A stretch of DNA of 64,000 nt from Psococerastis gibbosa (GCA_963971405.1 OZ020490.1:7674874-7738873); one strand, 5' to 3'; shown: positions 42,401-54,299, numbered from the stretch's first letter. Numbers and translations are program-made. The notes: generated from the letters alone by a model not told the origin.

Positions 42401-43302
42401 TTTCTCTAACGACAGACATCCCAGCAGTATTTTACTGTTGTTGTTGATCATGGTAGCAGCAGCTGCTAATTTGTTGACCGCAATATCATCAACTTCTTAA
42501 CTTTTTTTGATCTTCGTCAGGGCAATTTTAAATTTCGCAACCTCTGTTATGTTCATTAGTTCGTAACTAATTTGATTGTATTTAGATACCCATTCATTCC
42601 TCTTCAAGAATTTGACAACTCATTATAAGTCTCTAGCTCGGCGAGTACTGTGAAGTTCATTTCTTCTAAGAGTCTTGTCAACCATATAGCTAGGACATTC
42701 TCGTAGTTTTATCTTGTGCAGCAGAATCATGACATGCACCTGGCTTAACCTGAGCTGCATGAAAACATGTTGCGTCGGTTTAGGCAACAAAAAAAAACAA
42801 TGATACATGCCATGGTAAGGCTTCTAAAGAATGATTGATTGATTGATTGAACGTCATTGCCCAATGGTATTAAAATGTATGGACCTTTACAATGACACAA
42901 TTACACTGTAGCAGTGACAGTGGGCTTCACAATACGTTTGTTTTGTTTGAACGTTTTTTCAATGAAGTTTTGCGTTTAGCAGGCTTTTGCAATAGGCAAT
43001 GATGACTTTTAGAACTTTGACAAAACGGTGTTGAGAATTTTACCTTCACAACGACAAGGTTTATCATAGCACTTTATTAGATAGCCACATATAATAATCA
43101 TAATTAAAGGTAGTCCACCTACTACAGTACCTGCATTCATACAAAATATACTCTGAATACGTTCCGGTCTCCGTTCCGAAAGACTGGCCAAGGAAACTAT
43201 AGAATTTACACTATAAAAATGGTAGTTACGCATTACCTGATTTAACCACCTATCTTCTCCGGTTGGATCTGTCACCGAAACAGGTTTTTTACATGGATTC
43301 AT
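36470..43302 (-). CDS. PAFAH1B2/3: Platelet-activating factor acetylhydrolase IB alpha-type subunit (PAFAH1B2/3-like), 5 exons
   Basis: A cytosolic SGNH-fold serine hydrolase that removes acetyl from platelet-activating factor. In vertebrates it partners LIS1 (PAFAH1B1). Minus-strand exons: 43302-43237, 42239-42033, 40956-40834, 38185-38047 and 36618-36470. All introns are GT-AG and phases match, giving 227 aa (human 229-231). Exon 1 starts MNPCKKPV and ends EDRWLNQ. Exon 2 carries the nucleophile block FIGDS (Ser43) and LNFGIGGD. Exon 3 carries GTNN (98-101). Exon 4 has LLPRGKEPNP. Exon 5 has the Asp188-x-x-His191 pair in FDYLHLT and the stop at 36470-36472. All catalytic residues are present. 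Introns contain Tourist-like MITEs (D, E) and LINE fragments. Arthropods usually have one alpha-type gene, so 2 versus 3 is not assigned. Confidence 0.95.
36690..37330 (+). pseudogene. LINE 3' fragment (PAFAH intron 4), split by a SINE
   Basis: The frame near 37130-37290 reads LLRIGVAAEPFCPLCDTQEE, a C-terminal LINE zinc-knuckle region, then LVNSSDSPDYVLYWAARKL and a stop, followed by 3' UTR and a poly(A) run at 37315-37331. A tRNA-derived SINE was inserted at 36818-36914. Confidence 0.65.
36818..36914 (-). mobile_element. Short tRNA-derived SINE or tRNA retrosequence with 13-bp target duplication
   Basis: 97 bp between perfect duplications GCCAGTATGTTCT (36805-36817, 36915-36927). On the minus strand an A-box-like GTGGTCCAGCGGTTAAGACG and a B box GGGTTCGAATCC are followed by a short T-rich and AT tail. 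The anticodon-like loop lacks the invariant T33 and the acceptor stem does not pair well, so it is not called as a working tRNA. Confidence 0.75.
37490..37860 (-). pseudogene. LINE 3' fragment, CCHC region (PAFAH intron 4)
   Basis: The minus-strand frame reads CRFCYEGVEDPEHILLHCDA, then LLNPLKILALLREIGL, the C-terminal zinc-knuckle region of a non-LTR element. It is oriented opposite to the neighbouring LINE fragment at 36690-37330. Confidence 0.7.
38320..38870 (+). pseudogene. LINE tail fragments (PAFAH intron 3)
   Basis: A reverse-transcriptase tail at about 38710-38795 reads MEKIARRRVQWFGHVKRTDN. A broken second copy of the same tail lies at 38385-38425. Between them is a separate repeat (38435-38690) beginning TACTACTCCTTGGCGCTACGG, itself probably a retroelement 3' end. 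Confidence 0.5.
39353..39628. mobile_element. Foldback MITE family D, copy 1 (PAFAH intron 3)
   Basis: Inverted ends GGCACTATATTAGACAGGTATTG / ATACCCTGGTATATAGTGCC with inner GTCATCCGCCAT / ATGGCGGATGAC. The body matches copy 2 (39730-40016) closely: TAAGCCAAGCATTGGG, AATTAGGGAAGTGTTT. Confidence 0.75.
39630..40075. mobile_element. Foldback MITE family C, copy 3, interrupted by MITE family D copy 2
   Basis: Family-C body (GTAAACAAACAAATTTTGAA, AGCACTTTCCATTGTAAAG) runs to about 39728. Family D copy 2 occupies 39730-40016. Then a family-C end, CCCCGGTATTATAATCGC, follows at 40036. This shows that D was inserted into C. Confidence 0.65.
40363..40744. mobile_element. Foldback Tourist-like MITE, copy D (PAFAH intron 3)
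   Basis: 382 bp with a perfect TTA duplication (40360-40362, 40745-40747). It lies about 90 bp from exon 3. Confidence 0.9.
41123..41506. mobile_element. Foldback Tourist-like MITE, copy E (PAFAH intron 2)
   Basis: 384 bp palindromic copy. The flanks are TAA and TTA. The arms have the signature ACGGTGACGTGGTAGCAGAC. Confidence 0.85.
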
Positions 43303-44459
43303 AGCTCAAAAATTAGTATAAAAATGAATCAAACTAATTTAAAAAAATGGGAGGTTTAAACAAGTGAAAGTCAGAATGTGAAATATCAAAACATACAATG
43401 ATGCAACATTACAACTTGGGTAGCCAACATAATATTTAAAATTTTTAAAAGTAAAAGAGCCCTAAAAAATGGCGGCAAATGGTGTTTTTAGGGTAGTTTT
43501 TTTAAATTTCCGCTTTGGAATTTTAATTAAAGTGAATTAATCACAGCAACCTGTAAAAAGTATTAATAATATAATAATAAATGCTCATATTAAACAAATA
43601 ACATATTTTGCAAGGAGTGGTACCAAAAAGCAATTTTTCTTCATATTTGAAGTTATGCAATCATATGTACATCCAAGTATCCAACGGCTACTAGCGTAAT
43701 TATTATTTTCAGGCGTCGCATTGAGGACTGTAATTAATTTTGAACGCATGTCGCAAAAAAAAATCACTACCGTCTATCATATCAAATAGCCGCCTAGCGC
43801 CTATAAAATTATAGGCTAGTTACTCGTATTTCTATAATGAACTGCATTCACTCGCAACAGTCTCAAGATATTCTGAAAGAGGGAAGATGATGAGACATTA
43901 GATGCCATTTAGCTTAAGTAAATTTTACAGCTACTGCCAGTACTATATAATCAACCGCAACAGGCCTATGTGGTGCATGCTCGGCGGGAGGGTTTGATGT
44001 GCGTGAACAAGTAGTCTAGGCACACCTATCTGATACTTGCGCACCATTTATATGATAAGTTGCCATTATATCAGTGAGGCGATTGGGTACAGCCTGGTTT
44101 ATCATGTTAAAATATGTGAACTACAGATTTATTACGCGCCATATACAGCCTGACCGGCTACGGTCCGAGGAACTGAACGGTTTGAGTGCCCACTCCCCCA
44201 TTGGCCCCCTTGAACAATACTGTCTCGGGTGGCTGTTTTCATTTTTTTTTAAATATTATTTACATGCAATCAGTGCCGGACTTGGGCTTGTGGGGACCGA
44301 CGTGGGCCGGAATGGTATGGGGGACCCCTTCTCCGGCATAAAAGTCTTATGTCCTCTCAGACGAATATTCCACCATCAATTATAAATTGGAGACACAGAA
44401 TGTAAAATACTAGTAGCATATAATATAATATAGTAAGAGGACGAAGAATAAGACCAGGG
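43303..44459. other. Gene-free stretch upstream of the PAFAH gene
   Basis: Must contain the PAFAH promoter and 5' UTR. No TATA box or other element is convincing. Confidence 0.4.
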
Positions 44460-44725
44460 TCAACAAGCCATCTTGGAGCCGATTCTCATCTATGGGACAC
44501 CTACAACAAGCGACCTGAGCAAAATAAACGCGACTCAGATGAAGTGCCTAAGACAGATTGCTGGTCGAACAAGGTTGGACCGAATCCAAAATGACCGCAC
44601 CAGGCATGACCTGCAAGTAGATTCCATAGAGGGAAGAATGGAAAACAAGCAGCTGCAATGGTTCGGCCTCGTCCAAAGGATGGACGAGAACAGGACTACC
44701 TACCCGGACTTCCTTGGGATCTAGG
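44460..44725 (+). pseudogene. LINE reverse-transcriptase C-terminal fragment
   Basis: The frame reads LEPILIYGTPTTSDLSKINA, RQIAGRTRLDRIQNDRTRHD and LQWFGLVQRMDENRTT. Same LINE family as 54690-55130, and shorter. Confidence 0.65.
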
Positions 44726-45238
44726 TGGTAGGTTTAAAAAAAGGTATATGCGAAAGCAATAGTATATACATACTATGTACTCCTGGGTACCTACTTGTTC
44801 GTGTTGTTCGATAGGTTTGTACATCAGTGAACAATAATTATTAATAATATAGGCTAGCTATGATACTGTATATAATAGTTATAGACCCTATGTAGCTATA
44901 TAAACCAGCAATGCTGTAGTCCTATTTCAGGCTCGCGCCATATCAGCATTGTTGTAGGCCAACCAGATTTATTTTCTCCTTGTCAAGGCATTATCAAAGT
45001 GGCACTGGCAGATTTACACTAGGACAACAAAGGCTTTACCATAAGAATTCTACAGAAGTCTAGGGGGCGCATGCTGCGTGATGTAAAGCTCTACTTTGTA
45101 AATAATTCTACAGTTGCGATCTTTACCGTCTTACTTTCAGCCTGAAATATCCACTATAGCTGACAGTATCTAAGAGTAAAATAGTATTGTAAGCATTGTA
45201 CGCACATACGCACCTATAATTATATAAAAATATTAAAT

Positions 45239-48200
45239 ATGAAGACGCTGAAAGCTCATTTAGTCGTTGGTGTTTTTTTCTTCGCTCTGGTAAGTAGGTA
45301 CTTTTCTGATGAAAGTGACTTTTTACTGCGGAACTATTTTTTGTTCCTATTTTCACGCCTACGCTGAGGAAAGCTTTGTGATGATCTAAATTTAGTTTTT
45401 TTTTCTTATTCAAATGTAGGTATTTAATCAAATGTATTTAATTCTATCTCAAAACCAGATTTAAACGTCTTGAGGTCCTATAGGAACCCAAAATGTGGTT
45501 TTTACGAAATGGCTCTATCTCGGTATGCTCGCGGATTTTCTGCCAAAATATAATATATTACTATACTAGTACTAGTTACTACTTACTATACTCGCACTAA
45601 AGCGGAAATGCTGAAAGCAGGCATTGGAAAACAACCAAATAACTTTTGTAGTGAATTTTTTATTTTTTTTTTTATAGCTGGTATGGGCCCTGCTCAAGTA
45701 TATTTTTGGTGATCCCTACAGAAAGATTCAAGTACGTTTTTTAAAAAAATAGAAAAATGACCAGCTTTGGGGTTCAACTGACAGATAAATCAGCAGCCCC
45801 CATATAAATAAAACAAAAGTCTTAGACTAGTGTACCTACCTAATATAATACAAAACAACAATACAATCAGCTAACTCTAAAGAGAAGTCTAAGAGAAACT
45901 TCAGTTATTGATAGGCTAGACAAAGTTACAAGGAAAATATAGGGAAGACCCATGGACAGATACAGGTGGGGGCAGGGGGGGTAGCTGCCCCCCCCCCCCC
46001 AAAATTGAGTAAATCTATTGTAAGTTAATTTATTACGCTCAGATTTAATCGATCCTACGTATGCTTTTCCTATTTTGACCCCCAGCTACTCCCAATACCC
46101 CCCCCCCCAATGGGCTGGACACGTCCCTGGGAAGAACAAGATAGGAAATAAACAAAAAAATAGGTACTAAAAAATTAACTTTACCCTTTAATTACTGTAA
46201 AAGCTATACACACAGGGGCAATATAAGTTAGTTAGTGAAATCGTCGTCATAAGCTAGGTACTATATTTTCTATTTTAGATTATATTGTACCGGCACCAAC
46301 TTAATGCATTTTAAAAACATTCCAGGCACATTATGATGGATACAAATGCAACGGGCTTAATATGGGTAAGAGATTTTGAAACTACCGCGCGTAGATTAAT
46401 TTTTAAAAAAGTAGGCTAATTAAATAACATGATAACGCGCTGAGAATATAGTCAGTCTACGTGCGTGTCGAGTCCTGGTCACCTCCGATTTAATAGTGTG
46501 ACTTTAACATGTTCCGCAATTGGTTCGGAATCCACTATAATCAGGAGGTCCACCCTGTCAGTCAACTCCCCTTCTCCCCGAGGTGAAGGAGTCTGCCCTT
46601 ATGGTGCCTCAAGTTAACAGACTCACCCCCCCCCCCCCCCGCCAGGCTGACAGGGTTGCTTAAAGCAGAAGTTCCGAAAACAGGCGTTGGAATTAACAAC
46701 AACATGTCTAGGGTCGGAACTTAACAGAAAATGAAACAATTTCTTCCTGGCCTGAGTCCACCCAACCGTGACAGGAAAGTTCCCTTCACCAGCAGCCTTT
46801 TCGAGGCGATTATAATACCGGGGTTAAATAAATACCCTATAGGATTATAACTGTAAACAAACAAATTTTGAATAGCACTTTCCATTATAAAATTATCTTG
46901 TTTACATTTTTATTACCAGGGATTAAATAAATACCGGTATTATAATCGCCTCGATCAGGCTGCAGTAGAGGTAAAATCTTTCTGACTACATAATCCCCAA
47001 TAAAACATTGGCCAATGACGATCCTTTACCAGTGCTTAGGCCTAGATAATCAATGGTTTGATGATGCAGTCTCATCCAGGCTGATGGGCGGTACTAAACA
47101 TCCAAGCGTTTCGTCAACATTTGCAGTCAACTTCTATTATGTCACGGAACAAACAAAACTGCCCAAACACTTGCTATATTGAGCCTACGAGATACTATTT
47201 AAAGAAGTATACGTGGTGCCACTGATGATGTCAACCTCATATGCGGACGAAACGTTGGGAATCCGCTTTCAGCCCGTATTCTGCTGCTTCGCCTTAAAAG
47301 CCTTTGTAATTATATTCACAGGGTACACTTAGTGTGGCCCTTCTGGTATTCAGTGATTGTGTTGTTGTTTCTAACGCGTGCTTTCAGCATTTCAGCTTTA
47401 AGCAACCCTGTCAGCCCGGCGGGGGGAGTGAGTCTGTTTGTTAACTTGAGGCACCCTAAGGGCAGACGCCTTCACCTCGGGGAAAGGGGAGTTGACTGAC
47501 AGGGTGAACCTCCTGATTATAGTGGATTCCGAACCGCTTGGGGAACATGGTAAAGTCACACGATTAAATCGGAGGTGACCAGGACTCGCTACGTGCGTAG
47601 ATTGACTGGCATAATCTCAGCGCGTTATCATGTCCCACCATGTTCCCCTGCCAACGCTGTGCACACTACCAAGTTTTCCGCAGTTTGAAACACGCTCTGT
47701 GCTAATGGATTCAGCATGGTAAGGCCGTTGGCGGGTATTCAGTTATTGTAATATGTTTTTAATTTAATAAATATTCAAATACTCAAAATACTCTTCGATG
47801 GGGTGTCACGCCGTATTCCTTTTTTCCACAAATACGTGAGATCCCTTGTGCTTTCTAGATGAGATCGGGTTCATTCCAGCTATTGATGTCTTTGATGATG
47901 CTAACCCACAAGCCCAGGCGCAAAGTCGACTAACAAGAGGTAGGTCTTAGAAAATACACATATTACTTTGCTGTAATATATTAGTCGGCCTGTTCTAGAC
48001 TATGCAGCGATCAATTCAGTGCTTTGGGGTAAGGAAAGTCGAGGCAAGCGAAATTTCACCCTAGGACAATTATTTACCATGGAACTACTCATATTATAGA
48101 TCTTGATACCTTTACTAATGTCCAATTGATGAATAGGAAAACATGCTTCACTCCAACTGGTTCTTTAGTATGGCCAGCTCTGATGATGCGGAGTGTCATC

Positions 48201-49595
48201 TAGCCCCGAAAAATTCCTCCTAATGTGTACAATAGATGGCGTTAACCGCCCGAGAAAGGAGTAGGTATCTGCAGCAAGTTATTGAGGATGTAGGGGCCAA
48301 GACATACTGTACGTGGAGCTGAAGAGGGCGTGCCAGGATCGAGGGGAGTGGAGACATCGAAGTCACAGGTTGCTGTCAACCAGCCATCCGGCTGTAACTT
48401 GAAGCAGAAGAATGTTTACAACGATTACAACGATCTACAGGCCCACCTTTCTGGTTTTCAGCTGCTCCGGCATTCAAATACTGATAGAGGTATTGGTATA
48501 TAGCCCAGAACGATTGGTGCGAGGTCTAAGTTGTAGGCCGGAGGAAAGCTAAAAAAAAACGGGAGATTTATTTAGATTAGATTTTACAGACAAAGACTTA
48601 TTAACAAAATTTGCAACCTGGGGACCCCGGGGCATTTTTTTTTCAAATATAGCCTAAATACGAGCAAATATTCATTTCTTTTGTAGCAATGTGGGACTCG
48701 AACCAACAACCTTTCGGGTGAAAGCCGGAGTCTGTCCCACTACTCTACATGTCCTGACTAACTACGACTGGCAATTCATAGAGTACATTTATTATTATAT
48801 CTGTTTTCAGCTACTACTCCCTTTATGTGTCCTTCAGCTGGTGGACCATTCCCAGACCCTGATCCCACATCTGGGTGTAAAACATATTACCGCTGTACGG
48901 CAACAACAGCATACAAATACACATGTCCCGGCACGAGCTACTTCAACTCGGCTACTCTCAAGTGTGAGGCAACGATTCCACCTAGTTGTGCACCTACAAC
49001 AACTACAACAACTCCAGCAACTACTACTACCACGTCTACAACACCCGCAACGACTACAACCACGCCAACAACTACCACTTCCACAACACCTGCAACGACT
49101 ACAACCACGCCAACAACTACTTCTTCCACAACACCTGCAACGACTACAACTACACCAGCAACGACTACCTCATCTACAACACCCGCAACGACTACAACTA
49201 CGCCAACTACGCCAACTACGACTACCTCCTCTACAACACCCGCAACGACTACAACTACACCAACTACGCCAACAACGACTACCTCCTCAACAACACCCGC
49301 AACGACTACAACTACGCCAACAACGACTACCTCCTCAACAACACCCGCAACGACTACAACCACGCCAACAACGACTACCTCCTCTACAACACCCGCAACG
49401 ACTACAACTACGCCAACAACAACTACCTCCTCTACAACACCCGCAACGACTACAACAACTACTTCTTCTACAACAACTACTAGTTCCACAACATCTGCAA
49501 CTACTACGTCTACAACACCCGCAACGACTACAACTACAACAACGCCGTCTGCTACGGACACAACAACTCCAACAACAACGACTACTGCTGTTTAA
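45239..49595 (+). CDS. Chitin-binding (peritrophin-A, CBM14) mucin-like protein, 5 exons including a probable cassette exon
   Basis: Exons 45239-45289, 45678-45731, 46326-46365, 47859-47939 and 48811-49595 give 336 aa (318 without the second exon, which is 54 nt and in phase). The N-terminus (MKTLKAHLVVGVFFFAL) joins LVWALLKYIFG from exon 2 into one hydrophobic segment of about 20 residues: a signal peptide or type II membrane anchor. A spacer rich in acidic residues and Gln follows. A single CBM14 domain is encoded at the start of the last exon (MCPSAGGPFPDPDP onward), with six Cys spaced 15-5-9-12-7. About 200 residues of Thr/Ser/Pro repeats suit dense O-glycosylation. Such proteins coat cuticle, gut matrix or other chitin. 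All junctions are GT-AG. Family-level call only. No repeat frame damage. Confidence 0.8.
45951..46128 (-). mobile_element. G-run element family, copy 2 (mucin gene intron)
   Basis: Reverse-oriented counterpart of 35462-35630: GATACAGGTGGGGG, a C run, GTAAATCTATTGTAAGTTAA, TTTTCCTATTTTGACCC, a second C run, TGGGCTGGACACGTCCCT. Confidence 0.7.
46430..46700 (+). repeat. Interspersed repeat family R3, copy 2
   Basis: GATAACGCGCTGAGAATATAG, GGTTCGGAATCCACTATAAT, CAGGCGTTGGAA. Contains a C run. Lies in the mucin gene intron after exon 46326-46365. Confidence 0.7.
46791..46974. mobile_element. Foldback MITE family C, copy 2
   Basis: Inverted ends TCGAGGCGATTATAATACCGG and CCGGTATTATAATCGCCTCGA, with GTAAACAAACAAATTTTGAA between them. 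Confidence 0.75.
47372..47700 (-). repeat. Interspersed repeat family R3, copy 3
   Basis: Reverse complement of the copy at 46430, extended on its left end by CCAACGCTGTGCACACTACC, which copy 1 also has. The longest copy. Confidence 0.7.
47970..48110 (+). pseudogene. Possible LINE reverse-transcriptase remnant (mucin intron)
   Basis: A short frame reads ISRPVLDYAAINSVLWGKE, like the RPxLxY...W block near the end of jockey/RTE-type reverse transcriptases. Too short for a firm call. Confidence 0.35.
48686..48760 (-). mobile_element. Partial tRNA-derived SINE, family 2 (mucin intron)
   Basis: Only the tRNA-like head is kept: on the minus strand GTGAAAGGTTGTTGG-like text with GGTTCGAGTCCCAC. 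It lies about 50 bp from the last acceptor. Confidence 0.6.
49030..49470 (+). repeat. 48-bp coding minisatellite in the mucin gene
   Basis: About nine imperfect units of 48 bp (16 codons), each encoding a variant of TTPATTTTTPTTTTSS, with unit-length variants of 54 bp where an extra PTT is present. Units stay in frame throughout. Confidence 0.85.
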
Positions 49596-50635
49596 CGTCT
49601 GTAAATCAATCTAGGCTACTTAGTTACAAGCTTTCCAACCACCGCTGTAATAATATCTATAATAACGCCTACCCATCCAGAGCATATACGACTCCTATTA
49701 ACAAATAGTCTTCCTTAGGGTTAACTTGCATTAAAAATTGAATATATCATTTGGAGAAGTGCTAAAAAGCACAGAAATTGTTTTTATATTCTCAGTATGT
49801 ACTGTATACTAATAGGGACAGTGTGAATCTTGACGATGAGAATCATATCTATCATAGAGAATCATGTCAAACCGGAATAAGGCAAATAATTATTGTAGAT
49901 GGTAACACGATGCCCCAGAACGACACAGATCGTCGAGTTCCGGAATTTCCAGATTTTCATGATTCCTTATTGCCGAATATTTTGTCCTGAGGAGATCGCC
50001 CGTTCAACCTAAGTTAATTTAATTGTAAAACATCAGTGTGTATTTAACTTCGTTCTTTCAAGAACAGATCAGAACTACAGTTCATAGTTTACGGATTTCC
50101 AAAAAAAAGTGAAATAAATATAGGACAGAACCTACTCAAGTAGGAAGGTACTCACAGCTTTGGGCCCTATTATAGCAATTGCGTGCGGGCAAGGGCGGAT
50201 TTTGCCTCCAATTTAGGGGGGGGGGAGTTCAGCGGTCAGGTACAGTGGATTTTAACATTAAAAAACATGATTATTTTAATTTATTTAATTTTTATTATTA
50301 TTTTTATTTCTATTATTTTAATTCCCACTGTAAACCCATTGTCATCTAGTGTAAGTTAATTTATTTGGGGGGGGGGGGGGGTCGGACCTCCCTAAAACCC
50401 GCCCTTGCGTGCGGGAGCGGGTCAAGCTTATCATTTCGTGTTTACATTAGAAGTCTTCACTGTGTTGGTTTTACCCTAAGGGAAAATAGTAGACTGAGGG
50501 ATAGTGGAAAAATACAACTCCAGTTTTTTGGTTATTTATAAGTTTGTTAGCTGACATAGGTCACAGACCCTTTGAACAGCGTATAGACATTGAGTTCATT
50601 TTTATTACATTACATTTTAACTATTGTATTAGTTC
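49596..50635. other. Gene-free stretch downstream of the mucin gene
   Basis: At 50180-50405 a G-run element fragment (AAGGGCGGATTTTGCCTCC, two G runs, AAACCCGCCCTTGCG) has inverted ends. Nothing else is supported. Confidence 0.45.
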
Positions 50636-50639
50636 ACAT

Positions 50640-51185
50640 CAGTCCATTTGGTTAAGCCGGCAAGCTTTGCGAACCGCACTATGACTGGAAGCTTGCTGCT
50701 CTTAATTGTAGCGCTATCGGGGAATGCCTGTTCAAAACACGCCAACCTTTGCCGCGCCAGAACGCTGTGCAAACGGACAGGATATGCGCTGCAGTTTCTG
50801 GTTCGTCTCCGCACATTCTGCAAGAGACATCCCCGACAGTTGTTAAATGTGCTATGTGTGCACGGTATGGGCCATGTCCCGTCAGGAGAGAAACTACTGC
50901 TCTGATTGCCGTTCTGCTTTCCCGTAACTTATGTACTCCATACTGTGGTGAGGGCTCTCTAATGTACAATTTTGAGTGCTTAAGATCTTCAGTTTTGTTC
51001 CAGTGTTCTGAGAACGACCTCCGTAGTTGCGTTAGTATTTGTCTTTTAACTGTCGCCGGTCCCAAAGGTAGAAAAGGTTCGTTTCCTATTGGGGGTCGGA
51101 TGAGCCAATTCTGGCTAGTTCGTCAGCCTCCTCGTTTTCGTGTATTCCCCTATGGCCAGGGATCCACACTAGAGTAATTTGTACG
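50640..51185 (-). pseudogene. LINE 3' fragment with RNase H end and CCHC region (I/LOA-like)
   Basis: On the minus strand 51180-51070 encodes WIPGHRGIHENEEADELA, the end of an RNase H domain. Then a frame to 50679 reads VSLLTGHGPYRAHI and CRMCGDEPETAAHILSVC. An RNase H before the knuckle points to the I/LOA/R1 group. It is 5'-truncated with a stop between the two parts. Confidence 0.75.
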
Positions 51186-51189
51186 TCAC

Positions 51190-52190
51190 TCAGTTTTTTG
51201 GTTAGGTTTTCTTATTAATTTTCTGTGGTTGGCGGAGGTATCCTCACGCTGCGTTATTTCTTTATTTTCCCATTTTCCCTTTTCTACCAACACAGTGAAT
51301 ACCCCTATTGGGCAAAGTGCTTTCTTCTTATGAAAAGAGACATAGTTCTATTTAAATACACAAACTGTAAGATTTTCTTATGTTTATTTTAAGCCCGACC
51401 CACTCCCGCCCCCGCCTTCCTATTCTTTTTCTTCTCCATTAAATGTCTCCTCTTCACCTTGTAATTACATATCTTCTTCTTTGGATGCCTATTCTATTGG
51501 AGATTGGCGATCCTCATGGCAATTTTTGGACCTTGGAGATTGCTTCTCTGAAAAGGGAAGTCTTGCTCTTGCCAAACCACTGGCCCCGGTTGTTCAAACA
51601 GTATGTTCTTCGTCTGCCGGAACCCTCTCCATCTGTCTTCCCTTGGATTATTACAAAGTGATACTTTCCATTTTGCTTACAGCATCCCAAATACAGGAGA
51701 ACAATGAGCAAGGGACATCATCCTCTACCTGAACCTAATTAGATTGTTGTGCCTCGGCGTTTTTCCCCCCAATGGATTTTACATCTATGCCCGAATGCCA
51801 AATCACACGATAATTGCAATTGACAATGTTAAACTTAACTATGTGATATAACCTAACCTATAGGCTGTGACAACTTATTTTGGCTCTAGCCTAAGTTTGA
51901 GGTAGGTTAAAAAAAAGTACCGCATTTCATTAGAGCCAGGGGCTGCACAATCATCGAACAATTAGGGTGGAACCCATCACCAGGGGAAGGGGGCGACGTT
52001 TCGTGTGGGCAATGGTCGAGTGATTAGAATTCAATCGGGAGAATGGTAGTTCGACTCCTCAAGGGGGTCTCAATATTTCAAAGTAGAATACAAGAGCAAT
52101 TAGTCAATCCCCCGTTCCCCTGACAATAGGCTTTACCCAAATTATTCGATGACTGAGACCCCTGCTTCCAATGAGTTTTAACACAGCAGG
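51190..52190. other. Gene-free stretch; repeat flank of the CACTA-like element
   Basis: At 52010-52070 a tRNA-like head (ATGGTCGAGTGATTAGA, GTAGTTCGACTCC) suggests another SINE. 51945-52190 is related to the repeat at 4500-4640. Confidence 0.45.
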
Positions 52191-54299
52191 CAACACTGAA
52201 AAAAATATTTCTTACACACGCTGTGTAAGCCGGGACTTGTTTGGATATTACCCAATAAAGTAAAGATTACCCAAATTTGTTTTAAACTAAGAGTAGCAAT
52301 TGGTTTCCATCAACAAAATGATATGTGTAAAGTCATTAGTGTAAGCATTACACAATGATAGGGTTCTACCAACCTATTTTGTGTAGGGTGACTATTTACA
52401 CGAAACTAGTGTTAACGCAGGCCAAAAATTGGGTCAGTATTACTCGGTGTTCAGTGTACTTTCTAGCCGTGGGTATTGAGTAAATATCACACGAATAAAA
52501 GGGGCTGAAAATACAACGCTGCTATGTACCTTTTACAAAAATTGCGTTGGTGGCTGGAGTTGGGTAAAATCTGAACTATTTGGTTAATATGAGCACTAGA
52601 GAATGGTGTAAATGTTAGTCTACAGTTTGTGTTAAAGTTGCAATGACTACTTGTGTTGTCATAGCCGCACCGCTTGTGCTCCATATACGCGAATGCATAT
52701 TTTTTTTTAGTCTACACAACCCTTAGGTGAAATCTACATGAACCTGTGATATACAGTATATCTGTACATGGCCGTCCCCAGAGGGGTGGTCCATGGGGTC
52801 CGGACCCCCCCCCCCGAAATAAATTCTTGTATGTAAACCTGTATGGTTTGAAAAATTTATCCATTAATTCATTAATAAATTACGTTAAAAAAAATTTGGA
52901 CCCCTCCTGAAATCAAAACCTGGGCACGGCCTTGCATCTGTACTATTTATGCAGCGATATTTGTTCACTGCCAATCAAAGAATTGTCAGTTCGAGTCCCA
53001 CACTTTCCTACATTATTGCCATATGCCTATTACCCTATTATATTAGTAGGTATCATGCCAATGATCATAGTCTAGGTATTGAGGAGAAGTCTCTACTTGC
53101 CAAGTTTATCAAAATCGGTTCATAATTACGTATTTTAAAGTGTTGTCAAAAACTGAGATAGGCAAAGGTGTACACGTAGGAATTTAGACTCATGGCCCGT
53201 CCCGTATTAAACCTCATCAGTAGCCTAATACCCATGCCACTTGACCGCTGTGGCCAAAGTAGCTAATAATGAACAGTAAATTTACCATTTGTAGAGTTAT
53301 AGGAGCTCATTTTGAAAGTCAACAGACTAGTCCTTTGATTTTCTTTTGAAAGACATAGGACCTAGGCTATGAAGCATGCAATATGTTACAATCACCTCTC
53401 AATATTGAACTTCTTACTAAATCGTGATTGAAATTTTCTTTTAACATTGTCTATGACTTCTATTGCTTTCATTGGTATGTCTACTATCAACTGATAACAA
53501 TTTAATTTGAATTTATACGTTAATCCTAAATGTTTACTTAACAAATTTGAATTCTGGCGGGAACGCTCTACACGGAGTTGTGTAAAATGTATACATTACA
53601 TAAAATTGATTGGAAGTTACACACATTTGTTTAAACATAAGCCCATCATTTGCAGAAATCACACGAAATCGAGTAAATTCTACACTACTTCTCAGTGTAC
53701 AATTGGGACTAAATTTTATGACAATTTAGTGCATAAATGCATAAATTTTCCATGAAGTCGAACGACGGTCTCGCCCGTAATAGATCTACTGTATGTAGAA
53801 TTTTCAAATTCTACATATCTAAAACATCCAAACGCGGCCATGTCAACGGCCTACTCCTATTTCAATCTCATATTTTAGACCCCCTCCCCTCATTCCCCTA
53901 GTAACGCAGTCTTGTAGCTTTGCCATGTAATTATAATAATATGTGGCGTATCACTGAGGACCCCCCCCCCCCCCAACTACCCCCATAATATCAGGGATAT
54001 TAATATACATATTATTGTACATGATAACATTTAATAATAGCACGATGAAACGCAACAAACTACTGTTATTTGGCGAAAAACCGTTGAAATCTTAATACAA
54101 GTTGTGTAATGCTAACACAACTTGGATAGAATCCACGCGAGGGTCGTGTAAAATTTACAGTGGGGTGACACCTGCAAACCTGAAATACCGTTATACCCGC
54201 GATGCCTGAGCCCTGATGCTTCCCGGGCCTCTTCCCAGTCATTGAATGTCTATTAGCAAGTGCGGTAGCCGGTTGTCAAACTTTTGGACTTTATTTTCC

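Noticed and set aside
48691-49614. 307-aa Leu/Gln/His/Pro-rich plus-strand frame and 207-aa Val-rich minus-strand frame (48938-49561) over the mucin repeats
   Set aside because: Both are shadows of the 48-bp minisatellite in the Thr-rich frame. Only the 48825 frame has the six-Cys CBM14 domain and a matching upstream splice phase.
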